Source of the DNA: Phymorhynchus buccinoides
Taxonomy: Eukaryota > Mollusca > Gastropoda > Neogastropoda > Raphitomidae
DNA: 64,000 nt
NCBI GenBank assembly: GCA_017654935.2
Contig: CM065691.1
Coordinates: forward strand, 23,017,786-23,081,785
Direction of reading: 5' to 3'
Shown here: positions 57,101 to 64,000 of the stretch, piece after piece
Numbering within the stretch: the first letter of the stretch is position 1
Layout: each line of letters opens with the position of its first letter
Position numbers and translations under genes: made by a program
The notes under the pieces: generated by a model
What the model saw: only the letters and a program-made list of their open reading frames with translations
The model's database searches: none
What the model was told of the DNA's origin: nothing

Positions 57101-60100
57101 AAACCTGAAATCAGCCTAAAGGCGGAAAAATCTCATCCCTGAATATTTGTTCGCCACTCACCCCCCACAGCTGTTTCGGGAGGAACATTTAGTTTATCTA
57201 TAATTTCAGAAGTTGTTTCAAGCCAACTTTAGTTTGCCATAAGTTGCTTTTCATAAATTACAATCACGAAAATATTGTAGTATGTGACTAAATTACTTAT
57301 ATTCAGTGGATATTGCTAGATGTTCACGCATGGGCAATTTTGTTTATGTTTGTGTTTTATTCAAGAACATTTTCTACTAAATATGTTGTATGATACTGCT
57401 CAACAAAATAAGTTTTTACCATAAATCTGATGGAAGAAATATATTCAAAATACAATAAAGAACATTCGGCCCAAATATTTGTACAAGCAAAAGTTTGGTG
57501 CAGTTTTTATCTAAGATTTCTAAATTCAGTCTTTTAACTAAATAGCTTGATTTTGTATGGGGTGGAACAGCTGTGCCCCCAACCCCACTTTAAGCCCCAG
57601 TCCTTTTTTTCTTCCCAACTTAACTCTTCTAGCGCCATGTATTTTACGACGTTCTTGGTTGTCCGTTGCATCGTAACCGACATGACAGCAACAACTATTT
57701 TTTAATGCGCATGCATTACTTTAACGTTTAAAAAAAAAGTGATGAAAGCTCTGAAAATATACAAACACATGGCATGGTGCTTGGATGCAAATGTCTCTGC
57801 CTTTGGTGGGAGTGTAGTGTGACGTCTTGGGCGAATGTATTCGCCCACAGTACTAGAAGAGTTAAGGCTATACAGTGACGTTGCTCTCATTGAGTCATTC
57901 ATTTCGAGTCCAAACTCACAGCCACACCCTGGTTTGTCAAGTCGCAGAATCCAAAAACAAGTCCAAGGGGAGGAAATCTATTAAGCCCCTGTCCTCCTTA
58001 ACTCATTCAAGTCGTTCCGGCCATATGTCCGGAATTAATAGACAGCTGTCAGTTTGATGCATTTTCTTCAAGGGAAGTAAATCTGTGTGCACACCATACC
58101 TTAGTCACTTTGAAACTCGCTTCGCTCCCTTAGACCACAATTTTACTTCTGAGTTTGCTTTTGTAGTGGTTTGTTGTGGGGGAACCAATCGGTGCAGAGT
58201 TTTTTCATATAAAATCCATGTACACAAAAAAAGTCTGATCTACCGCTTCACTATGGCTAAACCTGAAGTAAAAACCTGTAATCTTCTTTCATTTCTCCTT
58301 TTGTTTTTATGTCTGTTTTGTTTGAGTGTAAGGCTGGAATGAGGTTGTGAGGTTGTTTTTAATCATTCAAAATCGTTGCAATGCAAACGAGTTAACCTTG
58401 CTCTTTACCTGACAGAGTACTGGCTGGTGGTGGTGTGCTTGTCGGACTTGACAGGGCGGCGCGGGTTACAGAACAGCATGCGCAGCAGCAGCATCATCAT
58501 GCGCTGCCGACGACCCAACACGCTGCTGATCTTTATGGCCGCTTTCATGTCGTATCGCTGGTCGCATACCACCACCGCTCCTGAGGAAAATGCGACGACG
58601 TAAAGCGGTTGGTGAGTATGGGTTTGGTTCTGTAAGTTTGTGTGTGTGTGTGTGCATGCGCGTGTGTGTTTGCGTCATGTGTTTTCATTTTTATCTGTTG
58701 ACGTCAATAACATATTAGCTAATTTAATTTGCATGCTTAGATCCAGAGCAAAACTTTGGGAACTTTTGATTTTGTTTCGTCTGTGCGGCATCTGTACGTG
58801 CGTGCATGCGTCTGTCTGTCCGGACACCAAACCAAGATAAGCAAATGAGGGAACTTTGCAGAAAAAGTCTAGGCAAACGCAAAGAACACCAACTCTGGAA
58901 AAAGTCTAGGCAAACGCAAAGAACACCAACTCTGGAAAAAGTCTAGGCAAACACAAAGAACACCAACTCTGGAAAAAGTCTAGGCAAACGCAAAGAACAC
59001 CAACTCTGGAAAAAGTCTAGGCAAACACAAAGAACAACAACTCTAGGAAATGCAAAGAACAATAACTCTGGAGGGCAAATGCAAAGAACACCAACTCTGG
59101 AAAAAGTCTAGGCAAACACAAAGAACAACAACTCTGGGAAAAGTCTAGGCAAACGCCTAGGCAAACTAGGCAAACGCAAAGAACACTAACGCTGGAGGTG
59201 GTGCTTCACTCCCTACTGACCACAGAAGACGAGCTGCATGACGAATATGGCGCCGGCCACCCCACAGCCGACCGGCAGGTTCACGGCCAGCACCAGAGCC
59301 TCCCCCACCACCAGAGAGAGGAACAGCATCAGCAGCACCACCGTCAGGCTGAAGGCAAAGTGCTCCTCGATGTTCTGCTGGGTGAACGACTTCATCTCAC
59401 CTGCAGACAACAGAAAGAAGAAAATGACATCATTATATTAAAAGGCAACTATCCGTCCGTCCGTCCGTGTAAAACACAGAACGGGCCTTATAAATTTTAT
59501 TAATTTAAAAAAAAAAACCAAAAAACATGCAACAAACTTATACTTCTTTGCCAATCATAGATTGGGCAAAGGACAAAAACATGAGATAAGCAATTTAAAT
59601 GTTTTTTGCTTTTTTTTCACCCAGCCTTGGGACCGAAGGAGGAAGGGAGGGGAAGAGAGAGAGATTCACTTAAAATCTTGTCTCTGTCTCTCTTCCATCC
59701 ACCTGTCTCTCTCCCATCTCTCACTCTGCAGTTAGTTGATGAGGAAGGACTTTGCAGAGCCTCACCTGGTGTAGTGATGGAGGTGGGGAGGAAGCAATCT
59801 TTAAAAGATCTCTCTGTCTCTGTCTGTCCTTCACAGATTTGCTGATGAGGAAGGACTTTGAGAGCCCCACGAACTTTTTTGCAGAACCCCACTTGGAGCA
59901 CAGCCCCACAGTGATGGAGAAAGAAAATATATGGCAAAAGCATTGGGAGCAATCTACATATCTAGAAATATGATTGCCTACAGTGATGGGGGTGGGAAGG
60001 GAGCAATCTCCGAGATCTGTCTCTCTCTCTCTCTCTCTCTGTCTGTCCTTCACTCACTCTGCAGCTTGCTGATGAGGAAAGACTTTCCAGAGCCCCACTT

Positions 60101-63100
60101 GGCGTACAGCCCCACAGTGATGGGGGTGGAGAGGGAGGGGTCACTCAGAATGTCCGCCAGGGCGCTGCTGTAGATGTCGTAGCCCAGAAGATTCTCCGCA
60201 TCGCTGGCGTTCAGATTGCCTTCAACACAATCACAGGCAAATCATTGATCCACAAGAAAAGCACTGACACTGTTGTGCAAAACTACACCAAAGAAGATAA
60301 ATGATCAAAGCTCGGCTGACCACTAGGGAATCCCTTTCATTTTTTGTACCCGGACAGATTAAGCTGAGAAACATGAGGGAAAATAAATGTGTGCAAAAAT
60401 ATAAAATTATCGGTTGCAGCCACTGGTAGCAACCGATAATTTCTACCGATAAAGTTCTCCATGAAAATTTGTTATGTGCAGGGTAGAATGAAATAAGGGC
60501 TAATTCCTTAGTAGAACAAAAGAAGGGGGGAAATCTACAGAGAACACTTTTCTGTTACAAAAGTTGCAGGCTATATCTAGAGAAAACGTGATACGCAAGG
60601 TTGGGTGTTTCTCTGGGGGACTATTTTCCACAAATGTCTTTTAGTTTTACCACTTTTGGAGGCCCTAGATGGTTCGTAAGATTAACATTCTAACACTTTT
60701 GACACTCACGGTGGCCATAAATGCCCTGCAGGATTCCCTTCTGATGGTAGGTGTCCATGGCATAGGGAGTTTCCACCCAATTTGTTGGGCCAGTAAAGAA
60801 AAAATAATATTGCATAATACTTTTGACACTCACGGTGGCCATAGTTGCCCTGCAGGATTCCCTTCTGATGGTAGGTGTCCATGGCATAGGGAGTTTCCAC
60901 CCAATTTGTTGGGCCAGTAAAGAAAAAATAATATTGCATAATACTTTTGACACTCACGGTGGCCATAAATGCCCTGCAGGATTCCCTTCTGATGGTAGGT
61001 GTCCATGGCATAGGGAGTTTCCACCCAATTTGTTGGGCCAGTAAAGAAAAAATAATATTGCATAATACTTTTGACACTCACGGTGGCCATAGATGCCCTG
61101 CAGGATTCCCTTCTGATGGTAGGTGTCCATGGCATAGGGAGTTTCCACCCAATTTGTTGGGCCAGTAAAGAAAAAATAATATTGCATAATACTTTTGACA
61201 CTCACGGTGGCCATAGATGCCCTGCAGGATTCCCTTCTGATGGTAGGTGTCCATGGCATAGGGAGTTTCCACCCAATTTGTTGGGCCAGTAAAGAAAAAA
61301 TAATATTGCATAATACTTTTGACACTCACGGTGGCCATAAATGCCCTGCAGGATTCCCTTCTGATGGTAGGTGTCCATGGCATAGGGAGTTTCCACCCAA
61401 TTTGTTGGGCCAGTAAAGAAAAAATAATATTGCATAATACTTTTGACACTCACGGTGGCCATAGATGCCCTGCAGGATTCCCTTCTGATGGTAGGTGTCC
61501 ATGGCATAGGGAGTTTCCACCCAATTTGTTGGGCCAGTAAAGAAAAAATAATATTGCATAATACTTTTGACACTCACGGTGGCCATAGATGCCCTGCAAG
61601 ATTCCCTTCTGATGGTAGGTGTCCATGGCATAGGGCGTTTCCACCCAATTTGTTGGGCCAGTAAAGAAAAAATAATATTGCATAATACTTTTGACACTCA
61701 CGGTGGCCATAGATGCCCTGCAGGATTCCCTTCTGATGGTAGGTGTCCATGGCATAGGGCGTTTCCCCCGCCTTGTTGGGCCGGTACAGCAGTCGGCTGT
61801 TGCGGGGGTTTCTCAGCAGCAGCTCTGTGATGCGCTTGCTGCGCGCACGGATGGCTATGTGCAAGGCTGTGTCGCCTCTCTGACGAGTGAAAGGGAAAAA
61901 AAGCTTGTTGAGAAACATGCTTCAATAATATGTGGGAAGAATGTAGACATACTTGCTAGGTATGTTCTCACACGCATATCCCCACATACTCAGTTTCTTC
62001 TTCTCCTTCTCCCTTTTGCATCCCACACTGATCACAGGAGACGAGCTGCATGGCAAAAACGGACCACACCTTATGGTATCTTTTTAGACAAGACTAAATT
62101 TAGATGTTTTCTTTATTAGTCTAAGAAATAGATTTTTTGTTGGTTTAAAAGAGAAAAGTCACACTTCCTCCAAATAGCACAATTAAAAAAAAGAAAAGTA
62201 TCAACAAGAACAACAACAACAATATGAACAAAGAACACAATTTGAAATACTACGAAGGTAAAAATAGCATTTAAATGATAATAAGATAAGCAAAAATCAT
62301 ACCAAGATAATTTAAAAGAATGAACATGGAAAGAAGAAAATTAAATTTTTAAGGAGCAAAAGAAAGAACGGGAACAGTAAGGAAAATGAGCATGTTGACT
62401 GAACAAAGCCCAGACTATTCCCTAATAAAGAAAAGGCACAGAGACTGAACACAGCCCAAAGTTTATTTATATACAACCCACCTTGTCACTGGCAGACACT
62501 TTGGCTTTTTTCTCCAGCAGAAATCGCACACAGTCCTCGTTACGACTGCGCACCGCTCTCAACAAGGCTGTGTCCTCATCCTGACCAAACACAATATAAA
62601 AAAAAATGTCAAACTAATTCAAACATCCAACGTCTTCCTCCATCAGGGTTCCTTATGGATGTCGCACCCATTAATGCCATTTGTGGCAAGTGATTTTTTT
62701 AAAATGTTGTAAGTTATTGTGCCTCTGTCCATATTTCTGCTTAACTACATTTGCATTCTGGTTCATCAGCTTCTCGGAGGGAGGGTGAAAGTTCTTCCGT
62801 GACTTCAAATGCTTATTACAGCTGCATAGCTTCCTTGAAATCAATATTGACTAAGAAACTGGATTCATAACAAAAACAATGCAATAATAACTATGAAGGT
62901 TTATATTAGCACACAAAACAACAAAACCTTCACATCGGGTTTTACAAAATCATGCATTCAACCACATGAAATTTGTCGCTGTAAATGCAATAGAATCAGG
63001 CTTCGCAATTGCAACACTGAACAAAATTAAGTGCACAAATCACACACTTACTGACCTTGGTGGATATTTCCAGGTCTGGTTCGCTGGCCAGCAGTAGCCT

Positions 63101-63154
63101 GGCAATTTCATTGTACCCCTTCTCCACTGCCCAGTACAAAGCGGTCTTGTCTTC
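37494..63154 (-). CDS. KIDINS220: KIDINS220/ARMS scaffold, 3' part, 15 coding exons
   Basis: The exons total 3918 nt (1305 codons plus stop) in one consistent frame. In transcript order: 63056-63154, 62482-62580, 61702-61879, 60058-60219, 59221-59400, 58409-58580, 56479-56624, 54324-54586, 53101-53253, 50352-50624, 48675-48870, 44868-45030, 43664-43851, 39902-40209, 37494-38831. Domain order: three ankyrin repeats, KAP P-loop NTPase (Walker [12 protein letters not shown]; Walker [16 protein letters not shown]) interrupted by two pairs of membrane helices, conserved KAP end ([27 protein letters not shown]), Pro/Ser linker, SAM-like domain, disordered tail and C-terminal ESIV. From established knowledge, KIDINS220 is a plasma-membrane scaffold for receptor signalling whose C terminus binds PDZ proteins. 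N-terminal ankyrin exons lie right of the window. Many of its splice sites are locally duplicated. Confidence 0.95.
38813..38985 (-). repeat. KIDINS220: Acceptor-spanning duplications before the last KIDINS220 exon
   Basis: The real acceptor is at 38832. Copies of CTGCAG|GACA with the preceding tract lie at 38901 and 38961, giving steps of 69 and 60 nt, both multiples of three, with no stop between. Confidence 0.85.
39041..39123. repeat. (TG)n microsatellite
   Basis: About 80 bp of nearly pure TG in a KIDINS220 intron. Confidence 0.97.
39337..39453. repeat. Perfect 56-bp inverted repeat with 5-nt loop
   Basis: Left arm 39337-39392, loop CAAAA 39393-39397, right arm 39398-39453. No mismatch on reading base by base. 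Confidence 0.95.
39902..40209 (-). CDS. KIDINS220: KIDINS220 exon: Pro/Ser-rich linker
   Basis: Starts [20 protein letters not shown], continues with Pro/Ser runs ([31 protein letters not shown]) and ends near VFFN. I chose donor GTAGGT at 39901 because it gives the phase 0 needed by the last exon; a second GT lies a few bases further on. Confidence 0.78.
40278..40586 (-). mobile_element. (GAA)n-tailed short retroposon
   Basis: CTTCTTCTTCGTCGATCGCT at the left; GAACTTCCAGAAGGTGGGGG near the right end. Confidence 0.8.
41012..41897. mobile_element. Inverted-repeat element (filled-site copy)
   Basis: Inverse copy of 10877-11266, interrupted at a TTAA by the element at 41321-41794. Confidence 0.8.
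41321..41794. mobile_element. TTAA MITE family F (nested)
   Basis: TTAACTCATTCCATGC ... ATAGAAAGAGTTAA. The flanks rejoin to match the unfilled site at about 10971. Confidence 0.85.
42418..42568. mobile_element. MITE related to GGCCGTGTACACAC family
   Basis: GGCTGTGTACAGATATACGC ... CGCGTATATATGAACGTGCCC, with a decayed centre. Confidence 0.55.
42570..43508. repeat. C-rich (minus G-rich) minisatellite
   Basis: More than 25 irregular units of CCTAACACTGGCAAGGGTAC plus CCCACC runs. The minus strand has many GGG tracts. It sits in a KIDINS220 intron. Confidence 0.95.
43664..43851 (-). CDS. KIDINS220: KIDINS220 exon
   Basis: Encodes [40 protein letters not shown] and [17 protein letters not shown]. 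The acceptor is TTGTTCAG; the donor GTTGGT is weak. Phases 2 in and 1 out fit the neighbours. Confidence 0.92.
43898..44445. mobile_element. Long inverted-repeat element
   Basis: TAAAGGGGCACCTTGACGGA ... TCCGTCAGGGTCTACCTTTA, with a central inverse pair (CGATTCCTCCTTGGCGGA / TCCGCCAAGGAGGAATCG) and long paired blocks between. Confidence 0.85.
44868..45030 (-). CDS. KIDINS220: KIDINS220 exon
   Basis: Encodes [38 protein letters not shown] and SLYTLYQR. WHRLAxWINxxEQWPYRxSW is a family signature. The acceptor is TTTTTGCAG and the donor GTAGGA, phase 2 end. Confidence 0.95.
45048..45213. mobile_element. CGTAATTTTCGGACTATAAGG MITE
   Basis: TTTTCGGACTATAAGGC ... GCGCCTTATAGTCCGAAAAA. A partial copy follows at 45225-45295 and another copy is at 51111-51287. 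Confidence 0.85.
45490..45976. mobile_element. GCAGGGTTCGTACAG inverted-repeat element
   Basis: Starts GCAGGGTTCGTACAG and ends CTGTGCGAGCCCTGC, with many TTCAAAGACC repeats near both ends. Confidence 0.78.
46410..48316. mobile_element. TTAA MITE family C, middle layer
   Basis: TTAA at 46410-46413 and 48313-48316, with ends CCCCTTGACTG and CAGTCAAGGGG. Split by the LINE after about 46625. Confidence 0.87.
46626..48296 (+). mobile_element. L2/CR1-type LINE, 5'-truncated, ORF intact to its stop
   Basis: The open frame runs to a stop at 48011-48013. Reverse transcriptase motifs: [71 protein letters not shown] (Ser where most LINEs have Ala before DD) and [20 protein letters not shown] 3' UTR with (TG)n at 48056-48153 and the tail GCGCCCTAAATATTC(ATT)n follow. 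The truncated start lacks the endonuclease, so it cannot move alone. The frame upstream of 46626 is read-in from the MITE. Confidence 0.92.
48403..48644. mobile_element. TTAA MITE family A, copy 8
   Basis: TTAACCCTTTTGCCGCCAGC ... AGCGGCAAAAAGGGTTAA. It lies 30 nt after the donor of the KIDINS220 exon at 48675. Confidence 0.85.
48675..48870 (-). CDS. KIDINS220: KIDINS220 exon
   Basis: Encodes [38 protein letters not shown] and [29 protein letters not shown] is strongly KIDINS220-like. The acceptor TTTTGACAG is repeated six times upstream in the transcript. Donor GTGGGT, phase 1. Confidence 0.93.
48813..49575 (-). repeat. KIDINS220: ~116-bp tandem array across a KIDINS220 acceptor
   Basis: The junction TTTTGACAG|CAAGAGTCGA, with exon start and intron, occurs at 48871 (real), 48987, 49103, 49221, 49332, 49435 and 49545. 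Outer copies have lost exon sequence to C runs. Confidence 0.95.
49731..50395 (-). repeat. KIDINS220: 72-bp donor-spanning array of a KIDINS220 exon
   Basis: The donor CAT|GTGAGT, preceded by exon sequence for [14 protein letters not shown], occurs at 50346 (real), 50274, 50202, 49904, 49832 and 49731. The steps are 72, 72, then a MITE, 72 and 101. Confidence 0.95.
49975..50186. mobile_element. AGGGCTCCCA inverted-repeat element, copy 1
   Basis: CAGGGCTCCCAGGAACC ... ATTGGGAGCCCTG. It interrupts the 72-bp donor array. Confidence 0.8.
50352..50624 (-). CDS. KIDINS220: KIDINS220 exon: KAP sensor region
   Basis: 91 codons, phase 0. Encodes [60 protein letters not shown] and [14 protein letters not shown]. 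The donor CAT|GTGAGT is repeated downstream in 72-bp units. Confidence 0.94.
50643..50861. mobile_element. AGGGCTCCCA inverted-repeat element, copy 2
   Basis: CAGGGCTCCCATGGACC ... ATTGGGAGCCCTG, starting 19 nt upstream (in transcript sense) of the exon at 50624. Confidence 0.8.
51111..51287. mobile_element. CGTATTTTACGGACTA MITE
   Basis: ACCGTATTTTACGGACTACA ... TATAGTCCGTAAAATATGGT. Related to 45048-45213. Confidence 0.83.
51439..52908. mobile_element. CAGACCTGCCAACC element with nested piggyBac remnant
   Basis: CAGACCTGCCAACC ... GGTTGGCAGGTCTG with TACTTT on both sides. Its interior TTAA is occupied by 51878-52564. Confidence 0.8.
51878..52564 (-). pseudogene. Deleted piggyBac-like element with transposase N-terminal remnant
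   Basis: TTAACACTATTGTGACTGAC ... CCGTCAATGTGTTAA. A minus-strand frame at 52148-52342 encodes [16 protein letters not shown] and an acidic run ([14 protein letters not shown]), similar to the acidic leader of PGBD-type transposases. No catalytic Asp domain is present. Identity is an inference from the leader plus TTAA. Confidence 0.5.
53101..53253 (-). CDS. KIDINS220: KIDINS220 exon: KAP Walker B
   Basis: 51 codons, phase 0. Encodes [20 protein letters not shown] and [17 protein letters not shown]. The hydrophobic strand ending in D is Walker B. The acceptor is TTGTGTGCAG and the donor GTGGGT. Confidence 0.95.
53285..53605 (-). mobile_element. (GAA)n-tailed short retroposon, diverged
   Basis: CCTCTTCTTCTTCATCTTCT at the left, and AAAGGCAGAGTCAAAGAGAA and GAACTTCCAGAAGATGTGGG later. 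Confidence 0.6.
53765..54020. mobile_element. CAGGCATCAGAAT MITE, copy 2
   Basis: GGCATCAGAATAGTTTGAAG and CCAACATGACCAAAAAGGCT match the MITE at 14612-14876. The right end is slightly decayed. Confidence 0.82.
54324..54586 (-). CDS. KIDINS220: KIDINS220 exon: membrane segments 3-4
   Basis: After [11 protein letters not shown] come two hydrophobic spans ([40 protein letters not shown]) and then [13 protein letters not shown]. This is the second helix pair. Donor GTCAGC, phase 0. Strongly GC-rich. Confidence 0.93.
54709..55343. mobile_element. GGTTCGTACA inverted-repeat element
   Basis: GGTTCGTACACATCTGTG ... CCTGTATGAACCCTGC, with CCAGGACTTTTCCAGG-like internal pairs. Confidence 0.65.
55350..55460 (-). 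mobile_element. (GAA)n-type retroposon fragment
   Basis: GGGTCATGCTGCTTTTGTGC and CCAGCATGTCCGTCTTTGGC match the body of the copies at 2850 and 15800. Confidence 0.6.
55722..55805 (-). pseudogene. KIDINS220: Decayed copy of a KIDINS220 exon end plus donor
   Basis: TGACTCACACTCTATGGGCT and CTGTTCTACTGCCTGACACA mirror 56471-56550, the end of the exon at 56479-56624 and its donor. The frame is broken. Confidence 0.75.
56089..56457. mobile_element. CAGAGATGAGATT MITE
   Basis: CAGAGATGAGATTCTCAG ... GAAAATCTCATCTCTG. It lies close to the donor of the exon at 56479. Confidence 0.68.
56479..56624 (-). CDS. KIDINS220: KIDINS220 exon: conserved KAP core
   Basis: Encodes [20 protein letters not shown] and [17 protein letters not shown]. 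FLFxDxxRLxSVGGE and [14 protein letters not shown] are hallmark KIDINS220 motifs, as I recall. The acceptor follows a GT repeat; the donor is GTGAGT. A decayed copy of its 3' end lies at 55722. Confidence 0.95.
56883..57137. mobile_element. CAGGCATGAGATT MITE
   Basis: CAGGCATGAGATTGAG ... AAAAATCTCATCCCTG with AATAT on both sides. Confidence 0.7.
57620..57865. mobile_element. TTAA MITE family E, intact
   Basis: TTAACTCTTCTAGCGCC ... GTACTAGAAGAGTTAA, 246 bp. Confidence 0.85.
57998..58395. mobile_element. TTAA MITE family D, copy 2
   Basis: TTAACTCATTCAAGTCGTTC ... TTGCAATGCAAACGAGTTAA, 398 bp. Its right edge lies 13 bp from an exon donor. Confidence 0.87.
58409..58580 (-). CDS. KIDINS220: KIDINS220 exon: KAP insert
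   Basis: Encodes [37 protein letters not shown] and [14 protein letters not shown]. The acceptor is TTCCTCAG and the donor GTAAAG. Phases 1 and 2 match its neighbours. A TTAA MITE starts 13 nt after the donor. Confidence 0.9.
58859..59193. repeat. 37-bp tandem array
   Basis: About eight units of AAAGTCTAGGCAAACGCAAA plus GAACACCAACTCTGG. It ends about 25 nt from the donor of the exon at 59221 without including it. Confidence 0.93.
59221..59400 (-). CDS. KIDINS220: KIDINS220 exon: membrane segments 1-2
   Basis: Encodes [20 protein letters not shown], a hydrophobic run ([20 protein letters not shown]) and a second one ([16 protein letters not shown]). These are the first pair of KAP membrane helices. 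The acceptor is TCTGCAG and the donor GTCAGT. Confidence 0.93.
59640..60057 (-). repeat. KIDINS220: Two decayed copies of the Walker A exon end
   Basis: TTGATGAGGAAGGACTTTGC (about 59738) and TTGCTGATGAGGAAGGACTT (about 59839) copy the real TTGCTGATGAGGAAAGACTT at 60066, with downstream intron. In the second copy GSGKS has become GSAKK. Confidence 0.85.
60058..60219 (-). CDS. KIDINS220: KIDINS220 exon: KAP Walker A
   Basis: Encodes [20 protein letters not shown] then [25 protein letters not shown] is the P-loop that binds nucleotide phosphate. Phase 1 end, donor GTGAGT. Two decayed copies of its 3' end lie just downstream in the transcript. Confidence 0.95.
60692..61778 (-). repeat. KIDINS220: 124-bp x 9 donor-spanning array
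   Basis: The junction GGCCACC|GTGAGTGTC occurs nine times at a strict 124-bp step: GACACTCAC at 60701, 60825, 60949, 61073, 61197, 61321, 61445, 61569 and 61693 (real). Copies are nearly identical. Confidence 0.97.
61702..61879 (-). CDS. KIDINS220: KIDINS220 exon: ankyrin repeat and KAP linker
   Basis: Begins [20 protein letters not shown] and ends [19 protein letters not shown] plus one nucleotide. The acceptor is CTCGTCAG and the donor GTGAGT. The last ~80 nt, the donor and ~45 nt of intron are repeated eight more times downstream. Confidence 0.95.
61920..62481. other. KIDINS220 intron, nothing notable
   Basis: A-rich intron sequence without a recognised repeat or gene. Confidence 0.7.
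62482..62580 (-). CDS. KIDINS220: KIDINS220 exon: one ankyrin repeat
   Basis: 33 codons, phase 0: [20 protein letters not shown] then [13 protein letters not shown]. The acceptor is TTGGTCAG and the donor GTGGGT. Confidence 0.95.
63056..63154 (-). CDS. KIDINS220: KIDINS220 exon: one ankyrin repeat
   Basis: Exactly 33 codons, phase 0 both ends: [20 protein letters not shown] then [13 protein letters not shown]. The acceptor is ATAAACAG and the donor GTCAGT. One-repeat-per-exon layout is typical of ankyrin genes. Confidence 0.95.
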
Positions 63155-63259
63155 CTGTTTATGTACCACAAACAAAAACCCAGCAAAATTCAAGCTTTTT
63201 CCAGCATAAAACACACACAAAACAACAGAAGCGAACACCATAAATCATCTCCTTTTTTT

Positions 63260-63570
63260 AACTTTCTTTTTTGTTTTATCAGCATTGAACAGAAATCTTT
63301 GTGTGTGTGTGTTTGCTTTGTTTAATCAGTATTGAAAAAAAATATTTTATGAAAAAAACATTTAAATGTATTTGTTTAAATATTGTGATGCGAAAAAAAA
63401 AAAAAAATTCAGTCATGAAAAGGCAAAATGTACAGAAGTATTTATTTAAATATTCTGAAGCAAAGGTGATATTTTGTCAAGGCCATGAAATGGCAAAATG
63501 TTTTTTTTTTTTAAAGAAGCATTTTTTCAAGCATTCTGGAGTAAAAATCAGATTTTTTAACTCTCTTGTG
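63260..63570. repeat. Imperfect ~90-bp tandem repeats in intron
   Basis: ATGAAAAGGCAAAATGT-like and ATTTAAATATTCTGAAGC-like phrases recur about three times. The rest of the window to 64000 shows no supported feature. Confidence 0.6.
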
Positions 63571-64000
63571 CGGTGAACGGTCGTGAACGTTAAAAAAAAA
63601 ATCGGATCGGAAACGTCTAGAACGTTCGGGAACGTACGGATTCCACGTGGCCGGTTTGGGCGCTTCCATTTTGTTTCTATCACATGGCAGTCACGTGAGC
63701 GCTTCAGCCTCGCTTTCGCTATAGATTACACTTCCGTCCTGTTGCTTGCAATGGCTTCTAGGCCGATTGGTTTGAAAGATATGAATTTTTGAAAATTAGT
63801 GACCGACTTCGGCATTTTCGCGATTTTTCCAATATGGATGACGAACAGTTATGGCGTCCATTGACTGAGGAAAGCAATGAATAGTCCTATTTTTGTGAAA
63901 GATGGGACTTATGAGATCGCGAAGTGATGAGTAAGGAGTGTATTCTGACCTATTTCGGCAGCGAGCTTGTGTTTGTTCGATCGATGCGAATTTTTGAAGT

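Noticed and set aside
60690..61755. Series of 123-residue minus-strand frames and 73-residue plus-strand frames at 124-bp steps
   Set aside because: They are the three reading frames of one 124-bp tandem unit, not a protein family.

Overview
The window is animal nuclear DNA, most likely from a mollusc and probably a gastropod. Exons are short, have GT/AG borders and are spread over long repeat-rich introns. The two genes are typical metazoan genes. The repeats are miniature inverted-repeat elements (MITEs), tRNA-derived SINEs and non-LTR retrotransposons of the kinds found in marine invertebrates. The organism call is an inference. The gene calls rest on exon sequence, domain order and splice phases that all agree.

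Layout. (1) Positions 1-18952, plus strand: the 3' part of MOSPD2, a CRAL-TRIO plus MSP-domain protein anchored by a C-terminal transmembrane helix. Eleven coding exons are present; the N-terminal exons lie left of the window. (2) Positions 18953-37493: gene-poor spacer between two convergent genes. It holds the candidate 3' ends of both genes, many MITEs and a degenerate RNase-H-containing LINE at 34118-36168. (3) Positions 37494-63154, minus strand: the 3' part of KIDINS220/ARMS. Fifteen coding exons (1305 codons plus stop, phase-consistent) give three ankyrin repeats, a KAP-type P-loop NTPase with four membrane segments, a Pro/Ser linker, a SAM-like domain, a Ser/acidic/His-rich tail and a C-terminal PDZ ligand (ESIV). 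The N-terminal exons lie right of the window. An L2-like LINE with an intact 3' ORF sits in one intron at 46.6-48.3 kb.

The two genes work independently. MOSPD2 proteins tether the ER to other organelles through FFAT motifs. KIDINS220 is a plasma-membrane scaffold.

The most striking structure is a set of at least eight local tandem duplications, each overlapping an exon-intron junction and so duplicating functional-looking donors or acceptors. Examples are a 46-bp acceptor unit repeated 14 times in MOSPD2, a 124-bp donor unit repeated 9 times, a 72-bp in-frame donor unit, a 116-bp acceptor unit repeated 7 times, and in-frame acceptor copies before the last KIDINS220 exon. Some would add in-frame amino acids if used; others would bring in stop codons.

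A second theme is mobile-element archaeology. There are about 20 TTAA-flanked piggyBac-type MITEs with filled/empty site pairs, a three-level nested insertion, a LINE inside a MITE, a 17-bp retroposition scar, and a retroposon whose target-site duplication copied a splice donor.
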